Positions 50,607 to 61,136 are shown, counted from the stretch's first letter. The stretch: DNA of 64,000 bases from Photorhabdus sp. CRCIA-P01 (GCF_003545805.1 NZ_NMQR01000009.1:62001-126000), one strand, 5' to 3'. Notes: a model not told the origin generated them from the sequence alone. Numbers and translations: made by a program.

Positions 50607-50993
50607 ATGGCTTACAGCGAAAAAGTAATTGATCACTATGAAAATCCACGTAACGTCGGTTCTTTCGATAGTGAAGATCCCATGGTTGGCAGCGGCATGG
50701 TTGGTGCCCCTGCGTGTGGTGATGTGATGAAACTGCAAATCAAAGTCAATAATGAAGGCATTATTGAAGATGCGCGTTTCAAAACTTACGGTTGCGGTTC
50801 TGCGATTGCTTCCAGCTCTTTAGTGACTGAATGGATGAAGGGCAAATCTCTGGATCAGGCGGAAGCGATTAAAAATACTGAAATTGCAGATGAATTAGAA
50901 CTGCCACCAGTGAAAATCCACTGCTCTATTCTGGCGGAAGATGCGATTAAAGCAGCGATTGCGGATTACAAGAGTAAACGCCAGGGCAAATAA
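50607..50993 (+). CDS. iscU: Fe-S scaffold protein IscU
   Basis: IscU (128 residues) is the scaffold on which clusters are built. The three ligand cysteines lie in GAPACGDVMKLQI, TYGCGSAIASSS and KIHCSILAEDA. The LPPVKIHCS segment is the HscA recognition site. Confidence 0.98.
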   Translation: MAYSEKVIDHYENPRNVGSFDSEDPMVGSGMVGAPACGDVMKLQIKVNNEGIIEDARFKTYGCGSAIASSSLVTEWMKGKSLDQAEAIKNTEIADELELPPVKIHCSILAEDAIKAAIADYKSKRQGK

Positions 50994-51095
50994 TTGCCCT
51001 TGATAATAAGAAAATAGAAAAAAATTTGGTGGATACTGGCTGTTACATACCATCCGGTATCCACCTTTGCTGGTTTTAATAAGTGAGGTTGTTGT

Positions 51096-51419
51096 ATGTC
51101 AATTTCCCTTACAGAAAGTGCCGCGCAACGCGTTTCGTCATTCCTGGGTAACCGTGGAACAGGTGTTGGTTTGCGTCTGGGCGTCAGAACATCAGGCTGC
51201 TCAGGTATGGCCTATTTGCTTGAATTTGCCGATATGATTAACGAAGATGACACGGTATTTGAAGATAAGGGTGTCAAAGTTATCGTAGATGGCAAGAGCA
51301 TGGTCTATCTCGACGGTACGGAACTGGATTTTGTTAAAGAGGGCCTTAACGAAGGCTTTAAATTCAACAACCCAAATGTTTCCAGCGAATGTGGTTGTGG
51401 AGAGAGTTTTAACGTTTAA
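51096..51419 (+). CDS. iscA: A-type Fe-S carrier IscA
   Basis: IscA (107 residues) is a cluster carrier with the three conserved cysteines in [14 protein letters not shown] and SECGCGESF. It is separated from iscU by 102 nt, longer than other gaps of the operon. A ribosome site (GTGAGG) precedes the ATG. Confidence 0.97.
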   Translation: MSISLTESAAQRVSSFLGNRGTGVGLRLGVRTSGCSGMAYLLEFADMINEDDTVFEDKGVKVIVDGKSMVYLDGTELDFVKEGLNEGFKFNNPNVSSECGCGESFNV

Positions 51420-51456
51420 TTCCGTTTTTCGGCCAAATCCAGAGTAAGTTTAGATT

Positions 51457-51978
51457 ATGGACTATTTCACTTTATTTGGGCTGCCGGCTCGTTATGCTGT
51501 TGATCGTGAACAACTGGCAAGCTGTTATCAAGAATTGCAGCGTCAGTTTCATCCGGATCGCTTTGCTAGTCAGCCAGAGCGTGAAAAAACGCTGGCGTTG
51601 CAGCAGGCAGTGACTATCAATGACGGTTATCAAACGCTCAAACATCCACTGAAACGCGCTGAATATATGCTCTCTCTGCATGGTTTTGATTTAGCCAATG
51701 AACAGCACACCATGAATGACAACGCTTTCCTGATGGAACAGCTTATGTTGCGGGAAGAATTGGAATGTATTGCCAGTGAAACCGATGCAGAAGTGGCATT
51801 GGCTGATTTTGCTGCTCGTCTGGACGGGATGCTTAAAACCCGTAGCCAGCAAATGGAGCAACAATTGAATGAGCAGCAGTGGGAGCAAGCAGCCGATACG
51901 GTACGTAAATTACGTTTTCTCGATAAATTGCAACAGCAGATTGAGCAACTGGAAGAACGTTTACTGGACGACTTTTAA
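51457..51978 (+). CDS. hscB: Co-chaperone HscB
   Basis: HscB (173 residues) is a J-domain co-chaperone that delivers IscU to HscA. The HPD motif is in [11 protein letters not shown] near residue 32, and a C-terminal three-helix bundle follows. hscA starts 11 nt downstream. Confidence 0.96.
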   Translation: MDYFTLFGLPARYAVDREQLASCYQELQRQFHPDRFASQPEREKTLALQQAVTINDGYQTLKHPLKRAEYMLSLHGFDLANEQHTMNDNAFLMEQLMLREELECIASETDAEVALADFAARLDGMLKTRSQQMEQQLNEQQWEQAADTVRKLRFLDKLQQQIEQLEERLLDDF

Positions 51979-51989
51979 GGAAAGCGCAT

Positions 51990-53840
51990 ATGGCTTTATT
52001 ACAAATTAGCGAGCCGGGTTTATCCGCTGCACCACATCAACGTCGTTTAGCTGTCGGTATTGATTTAGGCACGACACATTCATTAGTTGCCACTGTTCGC
52101 AGTGGGCAAGCGGAAACATTGATGGATAGTGAAGATCGTTACCTGCTTCCTTCGGTTGTTCGCTACCATGAAAAGGGCCCTGAAATTGGTTGGCGGGCCC
52201 GTCAACAGGCTGCGTGTGATCCCGCGAATACCATCAGTTCAGTAAAACGTATGATGGGCCGCTCTCTGGCTGACATTCAGCAACGTTATCCAAATCTTCC
52301 TTATCAATTTCAAGCGAGTGAAAACGGGTTGCCGTTGATCAATACCGCAATGGGTTTGGTCGATCCTATTCAGGTTTCTGCTGAAATTCTTAAATCTCTA
52401 GCGCAGCGTGCAGAAGAAACACTGGATGGGAAGCTTGATGGTATTGTGATCACTGTTCCTGCCTACTTTGATGATGCACAGCGTCAGGGAACAAAAGATG
52501 CGGCGCGTTTAGCCGGGTTACATGTTCTGCGTTTGCTTAATGAACCGACGGCCGCTGCGATTGCCTACGGACTGGATTCTGGTCAAGAAGGTGTGATTGC
52601 GGTTTATGATTTAGGTGGCGGAACATTTGACGTTTCTATTCTGCGGTTAAGTCGTGGTGTTTTTGAAGTGCTGGCAACCGGTGGCGATACTGCCCTTGGC
52701 GGTGATGATTTCGATTTGATACTGGCTGACTGGATCCGTGAACAGGCGGGGATTGGCGATCGAGACGACCATAGTTTGCAACGTCAGCTACTGGATATGG
52801 CTACTCAGGTAAAAATCACCTTGAGTGATGCTGATATTGCAGAGATAAACATTGCCGGTTGGCAAGGAAAAATCACTCGTTGTGAATTTGAAGCCCTGAT
52901 AACCCCGTTGATAAAACGGACTTTACTGGCAAGTCGCCGGGCATTGAAAGATGCAGAAGTCTCTGCGGATGAGGTTCTACAGGTGATTATGGTGGGCGGT
53001 TCAACCCGTGTACCGTTGGTTCGTCACATGGTTGGTGAATTTTTTGGCCGCGAACCGCTGACTTCCATTGATCCTGATAAAGTGGTGGCTGTGGGTGCTT
53101 CGATTCAGGCGGATATTTTGGTGGGTAACAAGCCAGATAGCGACATGCTACTGTTGGATGTGATCCCGCTTTCACTTGGGCTAGAAACGATGGGGGGCTT
53201 GGTTGAGAAAGTTATCCCACGTAACACGACCATTCCGGTTGCCAAAGCGCAGGAATTCACCACCTTCAAAGACGGCCAGAGTGCAATGAGTATTCATGTG
53301 GTGCAAGGGGAAAGAGAATTGGTAAGTGATTGCCGTTCACTGGCCCGTTTTACCCTACGTGGTATTCCGCCATTACCGGCTGGTGGGGCCCATATCCGGG
53401 TCACTTTCCAGGTAGATGCCGATGGCTTGCTGAATGTCGGTGCGTTGGAGAAATCCACTGGCGTCGAAGCTTCGATTCAGGTGAAGCCTTCCTATGGCTT
53501 ATCTGATGAAGAAATCGCTCGCATGATAAAAGATTCTATGGCAAATGCTCAGGAAGATATCAGTGTGCGCAAACTGGCGGAACAAAAAGTTGAAGCGGCA
53601 CGGGTATTGGAAAGTGTCACCAATGCGTTAGAAAAAGATGCCGATCTACTGAATGAACAAGAACAGGCGGCAATTGATGTTGCCGTGGAAATACTTATAA
53701 CAAGCGTTCAGGGCAGTGATCCTGAAATTATTGAAAACGCAATTAAACAACTGGATAAGCAAACGCAGGAATTTGCTGCCCGCCGGATGAATTCATCTAT
53801 TCGTCGGGCGTTGGCGGGCCATTCTGTGGACGAGATTTAA
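51990..53840 (+). CDS. hscA: Hsp70-type chaperone HscA
   Basis: HscA (616 residues) is a specialised Hsp70 that releases clusters from IscU. The ATPase domain has [28 protein letters not shown] and [11 protein letters not shown]; the substrate-binding domain begins near residue 390 ([17 protein letters not shown]). Length equals E. coli HscA. Confidence 0.98.
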   Translation: MALLQISEPGLSAAPHQRRLAVGIDLGTTHSLVATVRSGQAETLMDSEDRYLLPSVVRYHEKGPEIGWRARQQAACDPANTISSVKRMMGRSLADIQQRYPNLPYQFQASENGLPLINTAMGLVDPIQVSAEILKSLAQRAEETLDGKLDGIVITVPAYFDDAQRQGTKDAARLAGLHVLRLLNEPTAAAIAYGLDSGQEGVIAVYDLGGGTFDVSILRLSRGVFEVLATGGDTALGGDDFDLILADWIREQAGIGDRDDHSLQRQLLDMATQVKITLSDADIAEINIAGWQGKITRCEFEALITPLIKRTLLASRRALKDAEVSADEVLQVIMVGGSTRVPLVRHMVGEFFGREPLTSIDPDKVVAVGASIQADILVGNKPDSDMLLLDVIPLSLGLETMGGLVEKVIPRNTTIPVAKAQEFTTFKDGQSAMSIHVVQGERELVSDCRSLARFTLRGIPPLPAGGAHIRVTFQVDADGLLNVGALEKSTGVEASIQVKPSYGLSDEEIARMIKDSMANAQEDISVRKLAEQKVEAARVLESVTNALEKDADLLNEQEQAAIDVAVEILITSVQGSDPEIIENAIKQLDKQTQEFAARRMNSSIRRALAGHSVDEI

Positions 53841-53842
53841 TT

Positions 53843-54178
53843 ATGCCAAAAATTGTATTTTTACCTCATAACGATCTTTGCCCTGATGGTGCGGTTCTGG
53901 AAGCTAAAGAGGGGGAATCCATTCTGAATGTTGCATTGCGCAATGGGATTGAGATTGAGCATGCTTGTGAAAAATCCTGTGCTTGCACAACTTGCCACTG
54001 TATCGTTCGTGAAGGTTTCGATTCACTGGAAGAGAGTTCTGAACTGGAAGATGACATGCTGGATAAAGCTTGGGGGCTGGAACCGGAAAGTCGTCTGAGT
54101 TGTCAGGCCAAAGTTTCTGACGAAGATTTGGTGATAGAAATTCCAAAATACACCATTAACCATGCCCGTGAGCACTGA
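53843..54178 (+). CDS. fdx: Ferredoxin, 2Fe-2S
   Basis: Fdx (111 residues) is the adrenodoxin-type electron donor for cluster assembly. Cluster ligands are in [14 protein letters not shown] and RLSCQAKV. It starts 2 nt after hscA. Confidence 0.97.
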   Translation: MPKIVFLPHNDLCPDGAVLEAKEGESILNVALRNGIEIEHACEKSCACTTCHCIVREGFDSLEESSELEDDMLDKAWGLEPESRLSCQAKVSDEDLVIEIPKYTINHAREH

Positions 54179-54196
54179 TTGGCAGGAGAAAAATAA

Positions 54197-54397
54197 ATGA
54201 GCCTGAAATGGTCCAACAGCCGTGAAATCGGTGAAGCGCTATATGACAAATTTCCTGAGGTGGACCCAAAAACTGTTCGCTTTGCTGATATGCACCAGTG
54301 GATTTGTGAACTGGATGACTTTGATGATGTGCCTGAAAAATCCAATGAAAAGATTTTAGAAGCAATTCTGCTCGTTTGGTTAGATGAGTTTGAATAA
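54197..54397 (+). CDS. iscX: IscX, regulator of IscS
   Basis: IscX (66 residues) is an acidic iron-binding adaptor of IscS. The residues [20 protein letters not shown] and [20 protein letters not shown] are typical. It is the last isc gene; a terminator follows. Confidence 0.95.
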   Translation: MSLKWSNSREIGEALYDKFPEVDPKTVRFADMHQWICELDDFDDVPEKSNEKILEAILLVWLDEFE

Positions 54398-54456
54398 CAA
54401 ATAGCATTAATTTGTTATTTATCTGTCATCGTTTTAAGTTAGGCTGAACTTCAATG

Positions 54457-54482
54457 AAAAACTGGCTTTGGCCGGTTTTTTT
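54457..54482 (+). terminator. Terminator after iscX
   Basis: AAAACTGGC and GCCGGTTTT form a stem with a TTTG loop, followed by more T. This is a good Rho-independent terminator 60 nt after iscX. Confidence 0.8.
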
Positions 54483-54579
54483 ATAGGATGAGTATCTGGC
54501 AGACGAAGAATTATATCGGTGGAAGCTTGAATAAGCTCCTCACTGCCATCAAGCGGTAATAATAAGAGGTGAGAAAAGA

Positions 54580-55875
54580 ATGACTAAACAAATCATGCCA
54601 ATAACACTGTCTTATGAACCAGCAGCAGCTTGCTGGGGTGAAAAAGCGCTGATTAGTTCCAGTGATCAAGGGGTGATGATTCATCTGGTTGGTAAAGGTA
54701 AATTAGGGGCGGTTCAACGTGCCGGACGTAAAATTGACGGGCAGGGAATTCGTCATGTAGCTCTGGTTGGCGAAGGTTGGGATTTGGAGAAAAGTTGGGC
54801 TTTCTGGCAAGGATTCCGTGCGCCAAAAGGCAACCGTTCTATCGAATGGCCTCAATTGCCCGCAGCTGAAAAACAGGAATTGGAAAGCAGAATTAAAATT
54901 ATTGATTGGGTGCGTGACACTATCAATATGTCGGCGGAAGAGCTTGGGCCGGAGCAATTGGCGAAGCGTGCGATAGACCTGATGTGTGGCATGGCTTGTG
55001 AGTCAGTAAGTTATCGCATTATCAAAGGCGAAGATTTACGTGAACAGGGTTATGCTGGCATTCACACTGTTGGCCGTGGTTCTTCTCGTGATCCGATTCT
55101 GTTGGTGTTGGATTACAACCCAACTGACAACCCGCAAGCGCCAGTGTTTGCCTGCCTAGTAGGTAAAGGCGTCACATTTGATACTGGTGGTTACAGCCTG
55201 AAACAATCTTCCTTTATGGATTCCATGAAATCGGATATGGGTGGAGCAGCAACCCTGACAGGTGCATTGGCGCTGGCAATCAGTCGTGGTTTGAAACAAC
55301 GGGTTAAACTGTTCCTCTGCATAGCGGATAACATGGTCAGTGGTAATGCCTTTAAACTGGGTGATGTTATTCATTACCGTAATGGAAAATCTGTTGAAGT
55401 GATGAATACGGATGCGGAAGGTCGTCTGGTGCTGGCTGATGGTTTAATTGATGCTAGTAGAGAGAAAGCGAAATTAATCATTGATGCGGCAACCTTGACT
55501 GGTGCAGCGAAAACAGCGGTGGGTAATGATTACCACTCAATATTCAGCTTTGATGACAAACTGGCGGCTGATCTGTTGGCGGCTTCTGCATCTGAGAATG
55601 AACTGTTCTGGCGTTTACCATTGGCTGAATTCCATCGTAGCCAACTGCCATCGAATTTTGCTGATTTAAACAACGTTGCTGCGTCACCGCATACTGCGGG
55701 CGCCAGTACTGCGGCGGCTTTCCTGTCTCACTTTGTGGAAGAATACCAAAAAGGTTGGATTCACATTGATTGCTCGGCGACTTATCGTAAATCTGCGGTA
55801 GAACATTGGTCCGCTGGTGCAACAGGTTATGGGGTTCGTTCGATTGCTAATTTGTTGTTAGCAAAGGCGAAATAA
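54580..55875 (+). CDS. pepB: Aminopeptidase B (PepB)
   Basis: PepB (431 residues) is an M17 leucyl-aminopeptidase-family enzyme with broad specificity. The signature [14 protein letters not shown] and metal-ligand stretch [24 protein letters not shown] are intact. Its place next to iscX matches E. coli. Confidence 0.96.
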   Translation: MTKQIMPITLSYEPAAACWGEKALISSSDQGVMIHLVGKGKLGAVQRAGRKIDGQGIRHVALVGEGWDLEKSWAFWQGFRAPKGNRSIEWPQLPAAEKQELESRIKIIDWVRDTINMSAEELGPEQLAKRAIDLMCGMACESVSYRIIKGEDLREQGYAGIHTVGRGSSRDPILLVLDYNPTDNPQAPVFACLVGKGVTFDTGGYSLKQSSFMDSMKSDMGGAATLTGALALAISRGLKQRVKLFLCIADNMVSGNAFKLGDVIHYRNGKSVEVMNTDAEGRLVLADGLIDASREKAKLIIDAATLTGAAKTAVGNDYHSIFSFDDKLAADLLAASASENELFWRLPLAEFHRSQLPSNFADLNNVAASPHTAGASTAAAFLSHFVEEYQKGWIHIDCSATYRKSAVEHWSAGATGYGVRSIANLLLAKAK

Positions 55876-55912
55876 ATTTATTTTATCTAAAAAAAACTGA
55901 TTGGAGATTTTT

Positions 55913-56335
55913 ATGGGTTCATTAAGTGAATTAGTTTCGGTTGAGATTGATGTTCCAAGTGGTAGTAAAATGACACTTAGCCAACCGGAAGAATATCCTT
56001 CGCAGCTCATTGAGGCTTTGGTCAGTTTATTTAGCCAACGTAAACCTGTTCGCCGTGCTTTTATCATTCAAGCCCATGATAAAAATGTGGATGAAAAACC
56101 CAACTTATTGATTGGGTTGGAAATGAATGGCACCGCAGACGAAATTGAACAACTGATCCATGAAGCGGGCAGTATTGCTTGTGAATACACATCAGAAGAA
56201 GAACCGATTGACTTCTGTTTAGTTGATGAAAAAGAGCGTGGCATCAGCCATTATTTAATTCAACATACGCAGCCATTTTACCAGCGTAAATTAGGTAGTT
56301 GGTTACGGGGAAATATTCCGGTAATGAATAAGTGA
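55913..56335 (+). CDS. sseB: SseB-like protein, C-terminal domain only
   Basis: This 140-residue protein corresponds to the C-terminal half of SseB (258 residues in E. coli): RRAFIIQAHDKNVDEKPNLL, DFCLVDEKERGISHYLIQH and PFYQRKLGSWLRG align with it. The ATG at 55913 follows TTGGAG, so it has its own start and is not a simple broken gene. SseB's role (serine sensitivity) is poorly understood. Position next to pepB supports orthology. Confidence 0.8.
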   Translation: MGSLSELVSVEIDVPSGSKMTLSQPEEYPSQLIEALVSLFSQRKPVRRAFIIQAHDKNVDEKPNLLIGLEMNGTADEIEQLIHEAGSIACEYTSEEEPIDFCLVDEKERGISHYLIQHTQPFYQRKLGSWLRGNIPVMNK

Positions 56336-56749
56336 CTATTTAGCGGGTGATAAATAGTGGTCGGTAGAATTGGAGGCTTCCATTTATTACCATAACCATT
56401 ACCGAATCAAGTAGAAATTAAAGAGTCTGAGTCCAGTAAAATGCAGGGCTCAGACTTGGACATAATTAAACCCTCTGGGCAAAATAATCCACAGTTTCCA
56501 TCATTTTCTCCATGAATTATGAGGCAGTGGATAATCTGTTATTCCTACATATTTGCCGCTTCCCGTATCAGATGCCATACGGTTGTGCCCGGTTCTGCAC
56601 TGTGCTTTCCCGTCCGGGGGGAATGAAATTCACGGTACATGACAAGAACCACTCCGGGCGGCGATGATTTCGTTTTTATGCCTTTCAGATTATAGATATA
56701 GGGGCTGACACTCAAAAACTCACGCTAGTAAAGAGCGCCAACCCCTTTA
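56336..56749. other. Spacer with hairpin and a decayed accessory ORF
   Basis: An 11-bp stem with one wobble (AGTCTGAGTCC / GGGCTCAGACT, 56424-56456) follows sseB and is a probable terminator. On the minus strand, 56545-56727 is open between stops and reads EFLSVSPYIYNL...VMYREFHSPRTGKHSAEPGT then TVWHLIREAANM. It has a protein-like composition but no start, so it is probably a phage or plasmid remnant. Family not recognised. Confidence 0.4.
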
Positions 56750-57043
56750 TTACAGATGTTTATGTGGGTCTTGCGTCTGATGCAACACTGCCAACACTTC
56801 AATACCAGCCGGAACTTCCCGATAGTAAATAATGTGGCTCTCAACGGGGAAACTCCGCACACCAAAATAAAGATCCTCGCTACGATCGCGACCGGGGGAT
56901 GGCAGACGATCAAGAATGTCCGTCATGGTCACACGCAACGAAGTGGCATAAGCTTCCGCGACATCACCCCCCCATCGACGCATAGAATAGAGCTTGATTG
57001 CACGAATATGCTCTCTGGCCTTCTTAGTAAACCGAACGCTCAT
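56750..57043 (-). CDS. ParE/RelE-family toxin
   Basis: This 97-residue protein of the ParE/RelE superfamily has the typical pattern FTKKAREHIRAIKLYSMRRWG, IL.RLPSPGRDRSEDL, VESHIIYYREV and VLAVLHQTQDP. ParE toxins poison DNA gyrase, RelE toxins cut mRNA; the length and helix pattern favour ParE. The ATG lies 2 nt after the antitoxin stop, the standard arrangement. The two-gene module looks intact. Confidence 0.88.
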   Translation of the reverse strand: MSVRFTKKAREHIRAIKLYSMRRWGGDVAEAYATSLRVTMTDILDRLPSPGRDRSEDLYFGVRSFPVESHIIYYREVPAGIEVLAVLHQTQDPHKHL

Positions 57044-57045
57044 CC

Positions 57046-57315
57046 CTAAGCCTTACCTTCAAGTTCATCAACCGTTAGCGGCGCAAACACATCATCAATG
57101 CTATGTAATTCACTACAATCAGCCTGTGCAATAGATTCAGCCAAAACGGCTTTTAAACTCTGTAGCTTGAGCTGTGCGAACTGGTCATACTCTTCAGGAG
57201 AGATAACCACGGCCACATGCTTACCATGCTTACTAATTGTCACTGGCTCACGCTGAACTTTCATAAGCAGATCACCAAACTGATTCTTAGCTAGCTGTGC
57301 GGGAATAATTTCCAT
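57046..57315 (-). CDS. Phd/YefM-family antitoxin
   Basis: This 89-residue antitoxin has an N-terminal Phd/YefM DNA-binding fold: IPAQLAKNQFGDLLMKVQRE, PVTISKHGKHVAVVISPEEY. The C-terminal acidic tail (DDVFAPLTVDELEG) would bind the toxin. It is the first gene of the pair and presumably autorepresses. A small palindrome AATAGCTATT (57343-57352) upstream is a possible operator. Confidence 0.9.
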   Translation of the reverse strand: MEIIPAQLAKNQFGDLLMKVQREPVTISKHGKHVAVVISPEEYDQFAQLKLQSLKAVLAESIAQADCSELHSIDDVFAPLTVDELEGKA

Positions 57316-58625
57316 ACATCACCTATCGTCTAAAATGGCTCGAATAGCTATTATGGCTAAAATGGCATGTAATTACCAGTAATCAGAAACGGCCAACCAT
57401 AAACGGAATGATCCGTAACTTAACTTAATTAACCTGAGTTCAATTATTGAATATTGTTTGCAAAATAACTTAATTATAATAATTACTTTATAAATGTTAT
57501 TTTACCTTGAATAGATGCAATAAATTAAAAAGCAAAAAGAGATGATTATAATCCGGTTTTATTTCATATATATAATGACCAATATTAAATCGGTGATTGC
57601 AAATAATAAAATACAATGCCGAAGATAACTCCTAATTAAATAAGCTCAAATCCTAATAACCTATAAATAATTCAGTGATTCTATTGTATGTTAACTCTTG
57701 TTTTTAAATAAATAAAATCATTAACAATTGATAAATAATTTTCCAAAATAGTGCTCCACTTCGGACAACGCCTTGTGTAGCAAGGGTTGTTCGCTATGCA
57801 TAGCAGAGTGATGAGTTAGTGCGGCTTATCAGGCATCAGACTTGCATTGCTCGGATATTAATCAAATAGACCAACTGTATCGGTATTATGAAAAGCTATT
57901 TATTGCTATTTTTTACAATAAATCTAGTTTAATTATCTCAAAGGAGTATTTTACAGAATAGATAAAGTATTCATTACCTGATAATACACGTTTTCTTTAT
58001 TGATTTCACTGGGTTGCTATTTGTTTGTTTAAATAAAATATTGATTTTTATCATTATTTTTTGTTTAATTTCTTTTCAATAGCATTGAGTCACTCTGAAA
58101 TATACTTTTCATTTTAATCTTCTATATTTTTTTTAATTTGAATAATTACGTTATAAAATTATTAATAATGATTTTATAAAAAACTTTAAGTTAACTACAT
58201 GGATAGTTAAATAGGTAATAATTTTAAAAGAAAATATTGATAAGAAAATAGCGATATTTTTTGTCTTAAATAGCTATGTTATATGAAACAATTGTTTATA
58301 CCCTTCATCTTTCAAGCTGCTGCTTTGTTGGCGGCTTTCACTCACCCCAATCACATAGTTATCTGTGCTCCTGGGGATTCGTTCACTTGCTGCCGCGCTG
58401 CAACTCGAAATCTATTAGGTATATTTGTTTTATGCTATTTTTATCACGTTTATATTAAAAAAATATGTTAATTGTTTTTTACGTAATTAACTTTAGTGTT
58501 ACTTTTATGGGAAGGGATTTTTAATTGCGTGGCCGGGATAGCCCATCACTTATAGGTTTTATTGACAGGTGTTTAATTAAATAAAAAGGTTTTTATATTT
58601 GAGATTTGAACTTATGGAGAAATAT
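57316..58625. other. Long AT-rich non-coding stretch before the protease gene
   Basis: About 1.3 kb has no supportable gene. It contains ERIC element 5 (58297-58424) and a short less AT-rich patch at about 57750-57850 (GGACAACGCCTTGTGTAGC, then AGGGTTGTTCGC) that looks like imported debris. Two ORFs of about 60 codons here are translations of the ERIC repeat. Confidence 0.6.
58297..58424 (-). repeat. ERIC element 5
   Basis: This ERIC copy is in minus orientation, with the GCTCCTGGGGATTC core and the GGTATAT end, as in elements 1 and 2. It carries a few base changes (TCACATAGTTATCTGTGC). Confidence 0.92.
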
Positions 58626-60068
58626 ATGTCATTAAAGAGGAAGATTTCATATTTGGAAGAAGTTAATGGTTCAGCAAAGGCAAATGAGGTACTGACTTGG
58701 CTACAGGCTTATATTCCAGGTAAAGATCCTAATATTGTCGTTGGGCATGAGCCCAGTAAAGATGCGGCGAAAGAGTTAATCCGAAGTGATTATCGTTGGG
58801 GGCATCAGAGTAATGACAAATCTGACACTTTCCAATTAACGTATAATTTCCTGGAGAGTGAACCGGATGATATGCCGTGGAGTATTTACGGCTTTTCAGC
58901 ATTTAATGAAGAGCAAAAAGCTGCTGCAAAACTGTCAATTCAATCTTGGACTGATGTCGCCAATATTAAATTCACCGAAACCTCTGATGCGAGTAAGGCG
59001 AATGTCACTTTTGGTTTCTTTGATCTTAGTTTAACAGGTGATTATGCGTTTGCTGAGATGCCGTATCCGCATTTGAAACAAGTAGGAACTTGGTATAATG
59101 CGGAAAGCCGTACTTTCTTAAAAAATGATATTGAATTGAATGGTTATGGCCGTCATACGTTTACTCATGAGATTGGTCATACATTGGGGTTGGATCATCC
59201 GGCTGATTATGATGCGTCTGATGATGTAATACCGACTTACAAGAACAAGGCGACCTATTTTGAAGATAGCGGCGCTTATACCGTCATGGGTTATTTCAGT
59301 GAAAAAAATACCGGACAAGACTTTAAAGGTATTGATTCGTCTACGCCATTACTTAACGATATTTCAGCCATTCAAGCAATATATGGCGCGAATAATACTA
59401 CCCGTACCGGTGACACTATATATGGCTTTAATTCCAACACCGATCGCGATTTCTTTACGGCAAAAGATGCAAAGAGCAAAATTGTGTTCACTGCTTGGGA
59501 TGCGGGTGGTAATGATACCTTTGATTTCTCTGGTTTTACTCAGGATCAACGTATCAACTTGAATGAAGCTTCTTTCTCGGATGTTGGGGGTTTGAAAGGA
59601 AATATCTCAATCGCCCGCAGCGTCACGATTGAAAATGCGATTGGCGGCAGTGGTAATGATATTCTGATAGGGAATGATGCCAATAATACTCTGAAGGGCG
59701 GTGCCGGTGATGACATCATCTACGGTGGACTGGGAGCTGATCATCTTTGGGGTGGGGAAGGCAAAGATACATTTGTTTACCTGAACGTCAAGGAATCACC
59801 TTTTCTTGAGCGTGATTGGATCCATGACTTTATTTCCGGTGAGGACAAGATTGATTTGTCGTTGTTCGATCTGGGTAAAGAAGGGAAAGGTGGTGTTAAG
59901 TTTGTCGAAGAATTTACCGGTGCGGTTGGGGAAGCAGTGATCAACTATGATAGCGTTAACAAGGTAAATGATTTCGTTATTAATATGGGAGGAGAATTAT
60001 CCCACGATGGTTTTGGAGTGAAGATTATTGGAGAGCCGCTGACAGAGGTTGATTTCATCCTTTCATAA
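58626..60068 (+). CDS. prtA: Serralysin-type secreted metalloprotease (PrtA family)
   Basis: This 480-residue zinc protease of the serralysin family has the active-site motif HEIGHTLGLDHP and Met-turn TVMGYFS. Glycine-rich calcium repeats (GGSGNDILIG, GGAGDDIIYG, GGLGADHLWG, GGEGKDTFVY) and a hydrophobic C-terminal signal for type I secretion (ending DFILS) follow. The start MSLKRKISY is preceded by GGAG; an ATG at 58614 is also possible. No signal peptide is expected. Neither an inhibitor gene nor exporter genes (prtBCD) adjoin it, so secretion must use a system elsewhere. Confidence 0.93.
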   Translation: MSLKRKISYLEEVNGSAKANEVLTWLQAYIPGKDPNIVVGHEPSKDAAKELIRSDYRWGHQSNDKSDTFQLTYNFLESEPDDMPWSIYGFSAFNEEQKAAAKLSIQSWTDVANIKFTETSDASKANVTFGFFDLSLTGDYAFAEMPYPHLKQVGTWYNAESRTFLKNDIELNGYGRHTFTHEIGHTLGLDHPADYDASDDVIPTYKNKATYFEDSGAYTVMGYFSEKNTGQDFKGIDSSTPLLNDISAIQAIYGANNTTRTGDTIYGFNSNTDRDFFTAKDAKSKIVFTAWDAGGNDTFDFSGFTQDQRINLNEASFSDVGGLKGNISIARSVTIENAIGGSGNDILIGNDANNTLKGGAGDDIIYGGLGADHLWGGEGKDTFVYLNVKESPFLERDWIHDFISGEDKIDLSLFDLGKEGKGGVKFVEEFTGAVGEAVINYDSVNKVNDFVINMGGELSHDGFGVKIIGEPLTEVDFILS

Positions 60069-60079
60069 CACAACAACAC

Positions 60080-60103
60080 AACCGCATCTGACTGGATGCG
60101 GTT
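60080..60103 (+). terminator. Terminator after the protease gene
   Basis: AACCGCATC and GATGCGGTT form a 9-bp stem with a 6-nt loop, followed by ATTCGTTT, 12 nt after the stop. Confidence 0.75.
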
Positions 60104-60292
60104 ATTCGTTTAGGTCCACTTTGAGCGATTGGGCGTGTCATTTTGCTGTATTCCGTCTTCCGTATTCTGTCTTCTGTCCATGTGGTTGGAGTTCCTAATC
60201 TACTATTTTTCTATTATATAATAAGCCAAATACATTTGAATAAGTAATTAATGGTGTGATTTTTTTATTTAAAACAATCTCAAAATAATTTA

Positions 60293-60479
60293 TTTTTAAT
60301 TTAAAATTATTTATTGATGATATTAAACATAATTAATGTATACATTGGTCGTATTATTTCATTATGACAAAATAATATATATGGAAGTTGGTTTTAATTT
60401 GAAATTGTTTCATGTCGGTGTTAAATGTAATTAACGTTTACATTAGTTGTATAATTTGATTATTATAAAATAATATGTA
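60293..60479. repeat. Imperfect ~88-bp direct repeat with palindromic AATGTATACATT
   Basis: Two copies (60293-60381 and 60392-60479) share TTTTAATTT, AATTAAYGTWTACATT and AAAATAATAT blocks in order with a ~98-bp period. Copy 1 includes the perfect palindrome AATGTATACATT (60335-60346); copy 2 has AACGTTTACATT. It is possibly a pair of regulator sites. Confidence 0.5.
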
Positions 60480-60760
60480 GTCAGGCAGGTTGATAATTTT
60501 TACGTGTATAAATATACATTAATTAATATAACCGAATGATAAATCATGTTTTTTATGGTGCAATCCGTTTCCTATTGGAATACGGGTAGGTCTATTTTTT
60601 AGAGAATTATCAAAGGAAATCCGGTGTTAATTGGGGATCAGGAGGTTTGGTTTGTCTTTCTAATTATTTTATTTTTCGTGAAATAATTTACATATGATAT
60701 TAATTAAAAATGGACAAAATACAGCAGGGATTTAGCATTCATGCCAGTAAATATATTCAA

Positions 60761-60888
60761 TATACCCAATGGATTTCAAGATGCATCGCGACGGCAAGGG
60801 AGCGAATCCCCGGGAGCATAGCGAACTATGTGACCGGGGTGAGTGAGTGCAGCCAACAAAGAGGCAATTTGAAAGATAACGGGTATAA
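60761..60888 (+). repeat. ERIC element 6
   Basis: This ERIC copy is in plus orientation (ATGGATTTCAAGATGCATC, CCCCGGGAGCATAG, GTGACCGGGGTGAGTGAGTG, ending GGGTATAA), about 90 bp before the small ORF upstream of the NRPS. Confidence 0.93.
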
Positions 60889-60977
60889 ATCCATTTTCAT
60901 TTAGTTATGAAATTCAGCGTCAGCCAATAAAAAATTGTGCAAAATCAAAGGCGCTTATTAAAAAAATAGGAACAAAA

Positions 60978-61124
60978 ATGGAATATCTTTTGCCGGTTCA
61001 CCGTGTGAGCCGTTTATTCCGTTATCAGGAAAATAATTGTCGAAGAATTGCTAATTATGCGGCTATTAACCGGGCTATTACATCCAGCGTCCAAGAGAAT
61101 GTGCTGTCTGAGGATCTTAATTGA
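60978..61124 (+). CDS. Small ORF (48 aa) upstream of the NRPS
   Basis: ATG at 60978 is preceded by AGGA (7 nt) and opens 48 codons: MEYLLPVHRVSRLFRYQENN then CRRIANYAAINRAITSSVQE and NVLSEDLN. It is too short for standard gene finding. It is unrelated to MbtH proteins and no family is recognised. It lies 119 nt before the NRPS start with a hairpin in between, so it could be a leader peptide or a small accessory protein. Confidence 0.4.
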   Translation: MEYLLPVHRVSRLFRYQENNCRRIANYAAINRAITSSVQENVLSEDLN

Positions 61125-61136
61125 TGCCTGGTGTGT

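Larger units (their letters stand above)
60104..60977. other. AT-rich region upstream of the NRPS
   Basis: There is no clear gene. It holds an imperfect ~88-bp direct repeat (60293-60381 and 60392-60479) with operator-like strings, and ERIC element 6 (60761-60888). It is the likely promoter region for the small ORF and NRPS that follow. Confidence 0.6.

Noticed and set aside
58276..58471. Two overlapping ~60-codon ORFs
   Set aside because: They are translations of ERIC element 5; the same peptide appears at other ERIC copies.
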